A stretch of 64,000 nt of DNA from Schizochytrium sp. CCTCC M209059. Its lineage: Eukaryota; Sar; Bigyra; Thraustochytrida; Thraustochytriidae. This document shows, piece by piece, positions 40,262 to 51,070 of this stretch. The position numbers and the translations under genes are program-made. The number at the start of each line of letters is the position of its first letter. Position 1 is the stretch's first letter. The stretch lies in NCBI GenBank assembly GCA_000818945.1, contig KN805394.1, forward strand, positions 276,548-340,547, in the 5' to 3' direction. The notes beneath the pieces were generated by a model, which saw only the letters and a program-made list of their open reading frames with translations, searched no databases and was not told the origin of the DNA.

Positions 40262-40608
40262 GACGACGAGGCTCCGCTGTCGAACGGGGCCCGCCGGGCC
40301 GATCGGGCCGACGACCGACCGATGGGTCGATCAACCAGCGACGGGCGTTCACGGTCTACCTTTCGCGCCCTCCCCGCCCACGCTGCGCCGCCCGGGCCGC
40401 CTGTCCTCGCGTCTCCCTCGCGGCGCCGCGTCGCGTCGCGTCAAACCGAGCCGAGGTCGCAAGAGACGTTGAGAGACTAGACCCCTAGACGATGATATGA
40501 TAGGCAATTGGACCTCGTCCGAGGCTCCAACCGCCCGCGCGCCCGGCCGCGTGCGCTCCTCCCTCGCCGCCGGCGGGGAGCCCGCGCTGCGCCGCCCTGC
40601 GCCGCCCT

Positions 40609-40646
40609 NNNNNNNNNNNNNNNNNNNNNNNNNNNNNNNNNNNNNN
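40609..40646. other. Assembly gap (38 N)
   Basis: A short run of N lies inside very GC-rich DNA. Confidence 0.99.
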
Positions 40647-41047
40647 TCGATCCCGCGGCGGCCTCTCCGCTCGGCCGACCGGCAGGAGCCTCGCCGCCTC
40701 CCGCCGCGCGCGCTCCGCGCCGCTCTCCGCGCCGCTCTCCGCGCCGCCCTCGCGCTGCTGCTCGGGGCTCGCGCTTTGCCGTCTGCCGCCGCGGCGTGCC
40801 GCGCATGCGTTCGCCGGGCTCCTTCCTTCTTCCAAGCGGGCTGGGCCTCGAGAGGCTCGCGCAGAGAGGCCAGCCGCGAGATTGGGGGCCCCGGGGGCCC
40901 GCAAAGGTCTTTCTTGCTCGCGCTTGCCTTCTTCCCGGTCTTTCTGTCTTTCTGTCTTTCTCTCTGTCGTTGACCGGAGGGCGAGAACGCCTGCGAGGAC
41001 GCAGCGCGCGGCAGGCAGGGCTGGAGGCGCAGAGAGAGAGGCTTGCC

Positions 41048-41079
<32 letters not shown>

Positions 41080-41109
41080 TCGCGAAGCAAGAGACGCACG
41101 GGGGCGGCA

Positions 41110-41143
41110 GGCGAGGCGAGGCGAGGCGAGGCGAGGCGAGGCG
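41110..41143. repeat. (GGCGA)n pentanucleotide array
   Basis: About six and a half perfect GCGAG pentamers, directly after a CGCA tetramer array at 41051-41079. Confidence 0.9.
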
Positions 41144-41204
41144 CTGGGCTGCCTCGCGCCCTGGGTCGACGCGGCCAGGCCTGCTGGATGCGGGGTAGGC
41201 TAGT

Positions 41205-41225
41205 TAGGCCTATTAGTACGTATAC
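41205..41225. promoter_or_regulatory. TAGGCCTA + TACGTATAC composite (copy 1)
   Basis: The palindrome TAGGCCTA (41205-41212) is followed four bases later by TACGTATAC (41217-41225) and a further GTACGTA word. The same pair of words, in mirrored order, occurs at 42445-42463. A promoter role is inferred only from recurrence and intergenic position. Confidence 0.35.
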
Positions 41226-42145
41226 TGTACGTAGGTGTACTGCCTGGACCGGCGAGAAAAGAGAAGACTTGGTTGGTGACTTGGTGGATCTTAAAATCTT
41301 GGAGGGCGTCTTTCGAAGGGCCCGCGCGAGAGAGAGCGAAAGAGTGGGAGAGGGGAGGGGCTTGCACCTGCAGCACAGCTGCGCGTGGCGGCGAGGGCGA
41401 GCGAGGTGTTCTACAGGAGACAACCTGCGTCCGTGGCTTCTTGGGTGGATTGCAGCAGCTGCAGCAGCTTGGGAGAGAGCGGGATCCCGGGGAAACCTGG
41501 CATGGCGTGTGTGCACGGCAGGGATGAAGTCCTGGTCCCACACGGCCACGAGACTCCTGGTTGACGGAACCGACGGACGCTATGCTGGAGCTGCAGACTC
41601 GGAGGTGTGGTGCGGCGGTCAGGCGGTGCAGAGGTAAGATAGGCTGGTTTGATGGTGCTTCGAGAACCTTACTTTATAAAATTAAAAAAAAAGGTATCAA
41701 TCGAAATGAGACCCTCAATGACCGCATCGAAATCAATTGTATTGCAGGAATGAGCGCTTCACATAATCACAAGATGAAAATGAGTATGATTCGCAGCAAG
41801 AAGGATCAACATTCGAAGGTCCTCGTTTTCCTTTGAAGAGTATCCTATAGCGTATGGCGACTTTTTTTTTATGCGTACGAGGTGCACGACGATATGAAAA
41901 GTGAGACTCTTCTTGTGAATGCTTTTTTGTGTAGAATAGCTGTAGCAGATCAAAGTCAAGCACGATCAATCAACGTCGTCGACATTGGCATCTTGGCATG
42001 ACGAAACATCGAAGTTAGACGTTCACAGATCGAGCTTGGCCCTTTTTCGTGGTAAGATGCTTCAAAAACGACGAGGCGCACAGCGAGAAAATCCTGAGAA
42101 AGAGGTACCCTCTTAAACACTTGTTATACAATCAGCTGCAGGCCT

Positions 42146-42146
<1 letters not shown>

Positions 42147-42187
<41 letters not shown>
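42147..42187. repeat. (GA)n microsatellite
   Basis: About twenty perfect GA dinucleotides in intergenic DNA. Confidence 0.9.
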
Positions 42188-42188
<1 letters not shown>

Positions 42189-42296
42189 AGAAGCAGAGGC
42201 AAATCGAAACACTGTCGCGACGGACATTCTAACAAGACAGAAACCGGCACGAAACATTACGGTTGAATTTTGATAGATTGAACCTTTCCGCAGCGC

Positions 42297-42404
42297 CTAC
42301 TTGGGAGGAAGGTCTTTCTCGAGAAGTACTTCCCGACGTTCGCTGATACCGCGGATTTTGTCTTCGCCCGTGGGCTTACGAGGGTTGTTCTTTCCCATGG
42401 GCAT
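42297..42404 (-). CDS. Possible 35-residue basic protein
   Basis: From the ATG at 42404 the frame reads MPMGKNNPRKPTGEDKIRG and ends LLEKDLPPK, stop TAG. Codon choice (C/G-ending, balanced residues) resembles the real genes, while the in-frame extension upstream of this ATG does not. It is divergent from RCHY1, with only 134 bases between the two starts and a TATAAT-like word plus the GATAGGCCTATC palindrome between them, as expected for a bidirectional promoter. Family unknown. It could instead be the last exon of a spliced gene. Confidence is limited by its length. Confidence 0.35.
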   Translation of the reverse strand: MPMGKNNPRKPTGEDKIRGISERREVLLEKDLPPK

Positions 42405-42444
42405 CTTGACCTTCTGCGTCGCGCTATGAATCAATACACTTAGG

Positions 42445-42465
42445 TACGTATACGATAGGCCTATC
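42445..42465. promoter_or_regulatory. TACGTATAC + GATAGGCCTATC composite (copy 2)
   Basis: TACGTATAC (42445-42453) abuts the 12-base palindrome GATAGGCCTATC (42454-42465). It lies 74 bases upstream of the RCHY1 ATG and 41 bases upstream of the small divergent frame. On the minus strand the order matches copy 1. Confidence 0.4.
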
Positions 42466-42538
42466 ATATAATAAGAGTTGCGGCAAAACTTCAAGTCGCA
42501 CACGGAACGAAGTCACTCTCGACGCGTGACGCGCGAGA

Positions 42539-43789
42539 ATGGGCGACAACAGCGACAGCGCGGCGGGCGGAGCGCCGCTTCGCCAAGCGCAAGAGCCGCC
42601 GACGGCAGCGACCCTGAAAGAGCGTATCCGCGCCATCGCGCTCGATCTTTCGCTGGGTGTCGAGGAACGCACCAAGAAGATCCAAGAGCTCTACTCGATG
42701 GCCGCGGCAGTGGCGCCGACGGCGACAGCCACGAGCGTAACAGCAGCGAACGGGACGGTGCTTGCCGGCACATCTGGCACAGACGAAGAGCGCGGCAACG
42801 GAGCCGCTTCTTCAAAATCCGCCGATGGTGCTAACGTCGCCGTGACTATGGGCACTCCGTTGGGCCTCGAGGCGTGCGGGCACTACAAGCGGCAATGCTC
42901 GATCCTTTCCAACTGCTGCGGCAAAATCTACCCTTGTCGTTTGTGTCACAACGACGTGGTCGACGACCACGAAATTAATCGCTTTGCAACCAAGACCATC
43001 ATGTGTCGCGCCTGCAAAACGCTGCAGCCACTGGGCCGAGCCTGTTCGAATACTTCGTGCTCTTGGCGTGAGACGCACTATTACTGCGAGCCGTGCAGGT
43101 TATGGTCCGACGACAAAAGCAAGGAGATCTTTCATTGCGATGGGTGTGGGATCTGTCGCGTCGGCAAGCGAGAAGATTTTCAACATTGTGACAAATGCAG
43201 ACTGTGCCTCCCACCAGGTGTCTTTTCCAAGCATACTTGCGTTGACTCTTCGAACAAGTGTGTGGCCTGCTTCGAACGGATGCAGGATTCAACACGGCAG
43301 GTCGTCTTGCTACGCTGTGGTCACGCGATGCATGCGCAATGCCAGAAACAGGCATCTATGGCAGGCGCACACACGTGTCCAGTTTGTCGCGTCTCGTATC
43401 TGGACCAGGACAGCCAGGCTGAGATTCTACAGAGAATCGAAGAAGCCATTGAGGCACAACCCATGCCAGACGAGTACAAAAATTGGGTGGCTCAAATCCA
43501 CTGCGACGACTGTCAAAAGAGCGCTGCTGTGCCCTTTCACTTTTTGGGCCACATTTGCCCTTCATGCAAGTCTTACAACACTGTCGTACTTTCCCAAAAG
43601 CGCGGGCCTCCTCGAAATGAGAGTCAAGAAGATGCCCAGGAGATTCTCCAAGAGGAAGAAGAGTTACCATCTCCCGCTCCAGTGGGATCGTCGGCGCAGG
43701 CTGCTTCGACTGCAAATGCTTTGGCGAGCGATGTCGAAATATGTGACGACGACGACCACGAAGAAGAAGAAGAAGAAGAAGAAGAATGA
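42539..43789 (+). CDS. RCHY1: RING and CHY zinc finger E3 ligase (RCHY1/Pirh2-like)
   Basis: The 416-residue protein has the full RCHY1 layout. The CHY zinc finger is from about residue 112 (CGHYKRQC, CCGKIYPCRLCHND). The CTCHY finger follows with CDGCGICRVGKREDFQHC. The RING-H2 is at ~241-283 (CVACFERM, CGHAMHAQC, CPVCR). A C-terminal zinc ribbon is at ~322-345 (CDDCQKS, CPSC). In animals and plants this E3 ligase binds substrates through the CHY/CTCHY part and acts in cytosol and nucleus. Here there is an added ~110-residue low-complexity N-terminus and a C-terminal acidic tail ending in a Glu run. All metal ligands I checked are present. Animal substrates such as p53 should not be assumed. 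Confidence 0.94.
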   Translation: MGDNSDSAAGGAPLRQAQEPPTAATLKERIRAIALDLSLGVEERTKKIQELYSMAAAVAPTATATSVTAANGTVLAGTSGTDEERGNGAASSKSADGANVAVTMGTPLGLEACGHYKRQCSILSNCCGKIYPCRLCHNDVVDDHEINRFATKTIMCRACKTLQPLGRACSNTSCSWRETHYYCEPCRLWSDDKSKEIFHCDGCGICRVGKREDFQHCDKCRLCLPPGVFSKHTCVDSSNKCVACFERMQDSTRQVVLLRCGHAMHAQCQKQASMAGAHTCPVCRVSYLDQDSQAEILQRIEEAIEAQPMPDEYKNWVAQIHCDDCQKSAAVPFHFLGHICPSCKSYNTVVLSQKRGPPRNESQEDAQEILQEEEELPSPAPVGSSAQAASTANALASDVEICDDDDHEEEEEEEEE

Positions 43790-44001
43790 AAACTCATGAG
43801 TAAATCTTGGCAAGAATGTGTTATTTTTCGGCGACTATAAAAGGGGCTGGCGCATCTGGCGTGGGCATACGCCGGTTGGACTTGGTGCCAAATGATCAAA
43901 ATAATGTACGACGTTCACTCTACGTTTTATTTCTTTGGTTATACCTGTGCAAATGAGCGCAACATACATACATAGTTACGAGACAGACAAATAAAAATAT
44001 C

Positions 44002-47000
44002 TCACTTCAAATCAAGAGCTGATACGAGCTCGTCAAGGTATGCATTGACCGATTCGAGGGTCTGCATGTACCGCTGGCCCGTGTGAAAGACGTCGCTCTT
44101 CTCCTGATACGAGAGGCGAGCAATGGCATACTCGATGCTGTTAAAGACCGCGTCGGCACTGGCTGTAGCGTCCAAACGAGGCTCAATCTCCACAATCTGA
44201 ACAAAGAGATCGTAAATCTCCGCCGACCACTGTTTCTTTTGCTTATGAAAGGTCTCGAGCGTCTCAAAGGCGGGACGCAAGTCCTCGAGCTCTTCGGGAG
44301 ATAACGGTGCCACCTTGAGGGCTCGAAGATTGAAAAAGATGCGCACAGGGGGGGCTTGGAAGATGAATTCATCCACTTGAGCAAGCTCGAGAAAGGCTTC
44401 CATGTAGTCGTTTAGGCAGTTGAGGCGCAGTTCGGCCGTCTCGCGTTCGGTCCTGGCCGGCTCAACGTCCACCCACTCCGGAAGATCGACCGATTTGCCC
44501 CACTCCTCTGCAAACTGGCCGAGGCTGCGGTGCAAATTATGGAAAGCTTCGAAAGGCTGATCCACGATCCAGTGATGCACCTCGGGCTTCGCCTTGCTTC
44601 TCCTCTTTTTCGAGGGCTTCACCGGTTCCACATACTGACAACGAAACGTGTAAAAGTACATGCGGGACTGGGTCGGCTCGTACTTGCGCGGATGCGGCAA
44701 AAGGTCCACCTCAAAAACCGTCAGAGACGACTTGTCCTTGAGCGAGATGGTAATAGGAAAACTGGGCGGCGGCGGAAGCGACTCGAGATCCTCCGCATCC
44801 AGCTCATCAAAGACGGTCGAGTTGATGCGGCTCGCTCGCGGGGGCAACATACCGCTACTTCGCCCGCTAAAGCTCGATGCACCGAGCGTGCTTCCACTCT
44901 CAACAATCGGCTCATCGTCCATTTCGTCGGGAAGCTCAAGCGGTTCCTTGCACGTGTGGCAAATGTAGCCGTCCGGCTCGGGCGGTGCGCCCACGAGAAA
45001 GTTGATGGCTCCGCACGTGGCGCATTTAACGCGCTTATCGTAATCGTCTTCGCCGTACATGGCAACATGAAGCTGCGCATACTCGGACTCGGAGCTCAGC
45101 TGCTGGAGCATGGCCTGCTTGAATGACTTGCGCGACATTCTGCCGTCGTCAAGCATCTTTTTGGCCTCCTCGACACGTTCTGAGTCGCGAAATTCTCCGC
45201 GAGCCATTTGCTTGAGCGCCGCTGTCTCAGCTTTCCACATGGAAAGCGCCCGCTCGATGTGGTCCGCCACGCGGTCCTTCATGTCCTCATCGGGAAAAGC
45301 CAGCACCAGGTGGTAGCCGACGCGGCTTCGCACGCGCAACCGCAAGACGCAGTTCGTCCTGAGTGTGCCCGCCAGTTTTTGATCGAGCGTATCGCCTGAA
45401 AACTGTTCGATGGCTGCCACGCTGCCGATATGCACCGTGTCGATTTTCGTCACGCCACGCATTTCGCCAGTCCCGTCAGGCTCTGCACTCTCAAAATAGT
45501 TCAGTTCAAAGCCCTCGACCCGGCAAAAGCAAGGCGCCCAGTTGTATCGGGGTCCGCTTCTCGTCATGATCACCGTGCCTGGTCGTGCATCCGGATACTC
45601 GTCGCCCAACGAGACCGGGTCAGTTTCGACATCAAGACGGACAAGGCTGTCCGCGTCCTCGTCGTCGTCTTCGTCATCTTCTTCATAGTAAGCTGATCGT
45701 TGGCGTTGCGACTTTCGCGATTGGCCCTTGGACGATCTGCTCTTTTGCGACTTGCGCTTGTTCGCCTTTTGCTGGGCTGATTTGCCGCCGACATTGAAAA
45801 GACACATCAGGCTTTTGGCGCCTCGTGGATCTGATGACGAGACTGATACGGCAGAGGCCACCTCGTCTTGATCGCCCTTCCCAGCACCCGTATCCACGCA
45901 ATATTCAACCGCTGGGCACGAGATGACGCCAAGATTGAGTGTTGCACCCGTTGCAGAGAGAGCAGATTCGGGAATACCTTGCCGCATGAGCGCAAACTTT
46001 GCACGAGCTGCCTCGTCCTCGTCCTTGGCTCCGGCCATGGTCGGCGCATACGAGCGGCGTTTCAGCGAGGAATGCATTCGTTTGAGCGTTGCAGAAAGGG
46101 ACGGGCGCTTCGCCGTACGTTTGATCTTTCTCGCAGCTGCGGCAGCCTTGGGGTCGCGATGCACGAGTTCCTCCTCTACAGACGGCAAAGGCGCCTCAGA
46201 CGCGGGGTCCAAGACCACGCGTACCGTCCTCGCAATGGCCTCAAGGTCATCGCCGACAACCTGCTTTTCCTTGCCACGCTTACGCGCGGCCCGAAGATCA
46301 ATGGCCATGGCGTGCTCATTCGAAAAGTACTTTGGAAACTCGCGCACAGTCACGGCTCGCGAAAACGTCACATTGCGTTCGTGTTCAACTTGTTCCAGAT
46401 ACGCTTCCTCCCCGCCTAGTTCATCAATGGTTCGCTTCGTTTCTTCCTGCTCGAGTTTGCGCGCCTCGCGCTCTTCCTTTTCCGCCTTGAGACGATACTC
46501 TTTGGCCTTGGCTTGCGTCTCGGCAGCGATTCGTGCGGCCTCCTCGGCTGCGCGTCTCATTTCCGACTCGAGCTCGGCGCGAGCTTTGAGATCCGCGGCT
46601 TCGCGGAGTCTCTGCTGCTCGGCTTCTGCCGCGGCCTTTTGCGCGGCGGCCTCGCGCTTGGCCGCGAGACGGGCTTGTTCCTTTCTCTCTTCCTGCTCAC
46701 GCTTTTGCTTGAGTTCGCGTTGGCGCGCAAGTTCGGCCTTGGCCTCCATCTCGGCCACTTTGCGTCGGGCAAGACGCTGGATGATGGTGGAGGCGCTGTT
46801 GCGCTTGCGGCAAAACGCGAGGAGGTCTTCGAACTCCTTGACGGCCCGAACCTTTGCCAGAGTTCTGCGCCACAGCTGGCGCGCAAACGATCCTCGAAAT
46901 CGCTGAACGACCTCTTCGTCGAGCGAGTTTGACGTTGCTGCATCGAGCACTTGGGTAAGCTGGTCGAGCATGCCCGAGCGGAAGAACACCTTGGTCAATC

Positions 47001-47269
47001 CTAGCTTGTAAGTTGAAGGTTCAATGTGAAAGGCAAAGAACAGTGCTTTGATGAACGCGCGGTCATTGCCTTCACCAATGGTCTCCCATACACGCAAGAC
47101 CTCGTCAGGGAGCATGTTCTTGTAGCTGCTCAAGAGAAAGTCAAAGGGAACGCGAGTGGGAAATCCGAGCTGCATCACCTTGGTCGTTTGAGGAATACCT
47201 AGATTTTCGAGCTGCGAGGAGACAAAGGGGTTGTCAAACCAGCGCGCGGCTTTTGCTGCTCGCGCAGAT

Positions 47270-47305
<36 letters not shown>

Positions 47306-49524
47306 TCCTCGTCGCCATCCAGCTCATTATCCTCTTGGTCAAAGAGGACCTCCTCAAATACATCGCCTCCCCTACGCCGCATGGTCGGATTAGGTTTGAT
47401 GCAGCGGATGTACGAGCACCGCGTGCCACCAAGGGTATCCAGGAGTTCGTCCATTTGCTCTCGAAAGCCCGAAATGATTGTGGTGGAAATGTTGCGCACA
47501 GCGCGTCCGGCGCGTGCCGCGGCGCGGTCCGTGGAGTTGCGCCGCCGATCATCCTCAATACGAGGGAACATTTCGTTGACGAGCACGTTGGCGCTTTGCT
47601 CGAAGAGATCGTTCACCTCGGCAGGCATTTTGTCCGAGTTCTTTTCGATGAAACTGCCCACGGTATACTTGACTTCGCCAGCAAAGTGCAGAATCTTAAA
47701 GGTCGTGCGCTGATCGCGCGGGTGCGGCGTGGGAAATTTGGGATGCCCTTTGAAAGCGCGGTGCAGATGAGCGCACATTTTCTCATCGAGGGGCTGCGGC
47801 TGACGGCCCTCTGCATCAATCGTGCCGAGAACCCCTGGATCCCGCTTGTTTATTCCGCGCAAAAGGTTCATGCACGACATGTCGTCCGGCGTGAAATCGA
47901 AATCAGAGTCCGGGACCTGCAAGCCCTCGGACGCGTACAGCTTGAGCTCTGCTTCTAGCACTTGCTTCTTGAAGGAACTTTGCAGTGCTTCATTGGCAAA
48001 GTTGATGAGAAGCTGTTCAAAGTCGTTGACTGAGAACACTTCGAAACCGAAAATATCGAGAACGCCAATAAAAAATGACTCAGGAGCCTTCTTCTTTGAG
48101 CTTGCATCCGCGTGCGCAGACTGGTCAATCGGACTTCCAAAGCCACTGGTGATGTGGCGCACAAGCCAGTCAAAGAGCTGCACATAGAGAGACTTGATCA
48201 TGGCGTCTGCGGCATCCTTGGCGCCACGTGCGTCACGCTTGACAACAATTTGCTCGTGCACGGTTTTCACCTTGCGGACCATGATGGAGTTACGCAGGTC
48301 TCCATAATCGACTCCCAAAAGCTCGCTTGCCATCTGCAGAGGGCCCTCGTCCTGTACGAGCGCTACATAGCCTTCGCTCGTGTTCTCATCGTTTTCGAAG
48401 CTAACGTTGCCGAGGTGCAGCATGGCAGCAACGACCCCAAAGAGGCGCTCTTGCGAAACAGCTCGTGAATCGCTGCTCGAGGGCGGGATGTTAAAGGTGT
48501 TGAGACTCTCGCAAAGCTCCGTGAACCCTTCGAGGTCCCGCGCTTCGAGACGCTCGAGGCTGATGCGCATTCCGTGCGCGCTTTTGCGGGGCAATGGGCG
48601 GTCTGCTGGTCGCTTTTTGGGGCGAGTCAAGACAAACTCGTGATCGAGGTCATAGGCAAGTCGCTGTTCGCTCGAGGCGCCGGCAAGCAACATGTAAAAG
48701 ATGTGGTACGAGCGCTCACCCTCCCCGTGCAGAGTGACACGCGAGCGTTCGAGCAAATAAGTTTCAATACTGGCGCCACAGATGTGCAGCGGCTGGAGGG
48801 GGTTCACCATCCTGCGTCCGCCAACTCCTTTTTCAAAGTGAAGTTTGAGAAATTTACCAAAACGAGAAGAGTTGTGGTTCCTTTTTGTTGACGCGTTGCC
48901 AAAGGCCTCCAGGATTGGGTTGCTGTCCAACAGCCGCCGATCCAGGTGGCTTATGGCGCCCGCGTCGCCATCCGCGTCGTTGACGCACCGGTGCACAAGA
49001 TGTTCGAGCACCATTTTGGACGACTCCGTCTTACCGGCGCCAGACTCGCCGCTCACCAGGATGCTCTGGTTCACGGGGGAGTCTCTGCGGTCTTGCCTTC
49101 GTCCCGCGCCGAAGCTCATTTGCTGAAAGGCGACCTCCGCGATGGCGTAGGGGTGGGGCGCATTGAGCGCCTTGCGGGTGCCGAGAATGCCCTCTGGGGC
49201 CTCGATGTGTTTGAGCGGGTTGACGGCCACTAGGACGGTATTGCCCATGAAGGTGTACGGCTCGTCCGCGAGGGCTCTCTCGCGAATATTGTAAAGGATG
49301 CCCGGAAGGTGCAGGTTTCGGAGCGCCGTCATGTCCTCGACCACATCTCTGTTGGCCTTGAAGACTTTGACGTCGAGACTCTCGAGATCGAGGGTAAAGC
49401 GCTGCTGCGTCGAGAGGACGTCGACGCCCAGCATGGACCCCTCACGCTGCGAGACCTCGCCCAGCTCATAGCTCCCCTGCTTGCCCGGCAGCCACAGCAG
49501 CGTGCCTCTCCGCAGCGTGTCCAT
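44002..49524 (-). CDS. Unconventional myosin with IQ/coiled coil, PH-like, zinc-finger and PX tail
   Basis: The 1840-residue intron-free ORF has an SH3-like N-terminus, then a motor domain to ~830. P-loop GESGAGKT is at ~157, switch I is NHNSSRFGKF, switch II DIFGFEVFSVNDFEQLL. After RCIKPN, where the motor normally continues directly, there is an insert with about 12 consecutive Asp (~739-751). An IQ-like segment near 918 (ASTIIQRLARRKVAEM) is followed by a charged single-helix/coiled coil. A PH-like domain (~1318-1440), a small Cys4 finger (CATCGAINF, CHTCKEP; ~1500-1525) and a PX domain (~1611-1738) form the tail. A PX tail is known from stramenopile class XXX-type myosins. The tail should bind phosphoinositide membranes and carry cargo along actin. 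Class assignment needs a tree. Confidence 0.9.
47272..47309 (-). repeat. GAC run coding poly-Asp in the myosin motor
   Basis: The plus strand shows (GTC)n. In frame it gives a run of about 12 Asp within an acidic insert of the motor domain. Confidence 0.9.
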
Positions 49525-51070
49525 CGTGCCTGTCTGCGAGCGCGCGCGCGCTCCTGCGTCCCGGCCACCCCAGGCACAAACTCAGCTCAGCTCAGCTCAG
49601 ACCAAACCCACGCCGGCCTGCCGCCGCGCCGCGCAGCAGCGGGCCTCGCGCCCCGCTCCTCGCCCGCGCGTCTGCGCGTCTGCGCGTCTGCGCGTGCCAG
49701 CCAGCGACCGAGCGAGCGAGCGTGTCTGCCTGCGTGCGCGAGCCGCGCTGGCTGGCGAGGCGAGGGCGGCGTACCTTAAGGTACTGACTGCCAGACAGAG
49801 CCTGCGCGTGCGGCACGTGCGCGCTCCGATGGCCTCCGAGCCCCCGCCGCCTCCGCGCGGGGCGAGCCGGCGCGCCGCGGGCAGGCAGGCAGCAGGCGGC
49901 AGCAGCAGGCAGGCAGGAGCGGCGCGAGCAGGCCTGGCCGGCCCGCGCGCGCGTCTGGTCGCGGGCTGGCCTGCTGGAGGTCTCGGGTCCGCGGCTCAAG
50001 TTGTGCACGCACGCACGCACGCACGCACGCACTCGTGCTGTCAATGAGAGAGTCAGTCAGAGGCAGCCGCAGGATGCGCGAATGTAAAAGCGCCGCATGC
50101 GCGCGTGAAGCGGGGTAGATCGCTGCAGGCGCGCAGCTCTGCAGGCTCGAGGCGAGGCCGCCGGACTCCAGCGAGCCCTCGCTGAAGCCTACAGCTGAGC
50201 GAGCCGAGCTGCAAAGCAAGTCTGTGCAGGCCGGCCTGGCCTGGCCTGGCCCGGAGCCTTGGTGTGTCCCGCGCTGGGCAATGGACTCGAGCTTTTCTTT
50301 CTGCTCGTGCTCTTTGCTCTCCGCAGCGCTCCGTTGGGGGTCAAGATGAAGACCTCCGCAGTGCGCTGCGACGCGAGGAGCGCCCGAGCTCGAGCTCGGG
50401 GCCAGCCGCGCTGGCGACGCCGCCCAGCGTGCGAGCAAGCGTCCGAAAGCGCGACCGTGTGCGCGTGGAGTAGTATCTCGGGGGCGAGCGAGCGAGTGCA
50501 TGGGTCGGCACACACCTTTTGTTCGTCGATGAGCTAGCTTTTCTATGATCAGGGAGGGAGGGAGCAAACATGCAAAAGCACAAGACCAGCTGGGTTGGAA
50601 AAGACAAGAAACCACCAACCAAGGCAGGCTCATTCTTCACACTGGCTGCGCAAGACCTGGCCTGGCTGTTTTGCACACACACGCAACACACAAAAGATAA
50701 GCTTATACGATCACGGAGGCAGCGAGCGTAGGTGTGTAGGCATGTATACGTAGATATGAATGTGTGTACGTATAAAATGTGTGGATAGATGGATGGATGG
50801 AGGAAGGGATGGGGCCAGCCTGCGCCGCCGCCGTCGCCGTGCACACCCTTTCGGCCTACCTTGTCACGTAGGCAGTAAGTAATACGTAGGCGGCACGACA
50901 GTGGCCTCCCACACGTAGTGGAGGAGAAGGCCGTCCGTCGTGCAAGACTCGCTCGCGGCCAGACGCACGCGCTCCTCGTAGGCCTGGAGGTCGCGGGGGC
51001 CACGGAAAGCACGCGCTGGAAAAATCTAACTTACGTGGCGTTTTCGCTCCTTGGAGCACGCGCGTCAGGT
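49525..51070. other. Intergenic upstream of the myosin gene
   Basis: No supported gene. It is GC-rich and repeat-rich: AGCTC pentamers (49580-49602), an ACGC tetramer array (50004-50032), GTAY-rich stretches with several TACGTA words (50730-50890), and GATG tetramers near 50785. The 285-codon frame at 49776-50633 is Arg/Ala/Ser-rich and not convincing. Confidence 0.45.

Larger units (their letters stand above)
40262..42296. other. Intergenic upstream of UBR gene, with gap and repeats
   Basis: No supported gene in 2 kb. It contains the N gap, a CGCA tetramer array (41051-41079), a GGCGA pentamer array (41110-41143), the TAGGCCTA/TACGTATAC composite at 41205-41225, and a GA run at 42147-42187. 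Frames across 40349-41549 are GC-composition artefacts and cross the gap. Confidence 0.45.

Noticed and set aside
39473..40480. 335-codon plus-strand frame and neighbours
   Set aside because: Antisense shadow of the UBR box region.
49776..50633. 285-codon minus-strand frame
   Set aside because: Arg/Ala/Ser-rich composition, repeats inside, no domain; judged chance.
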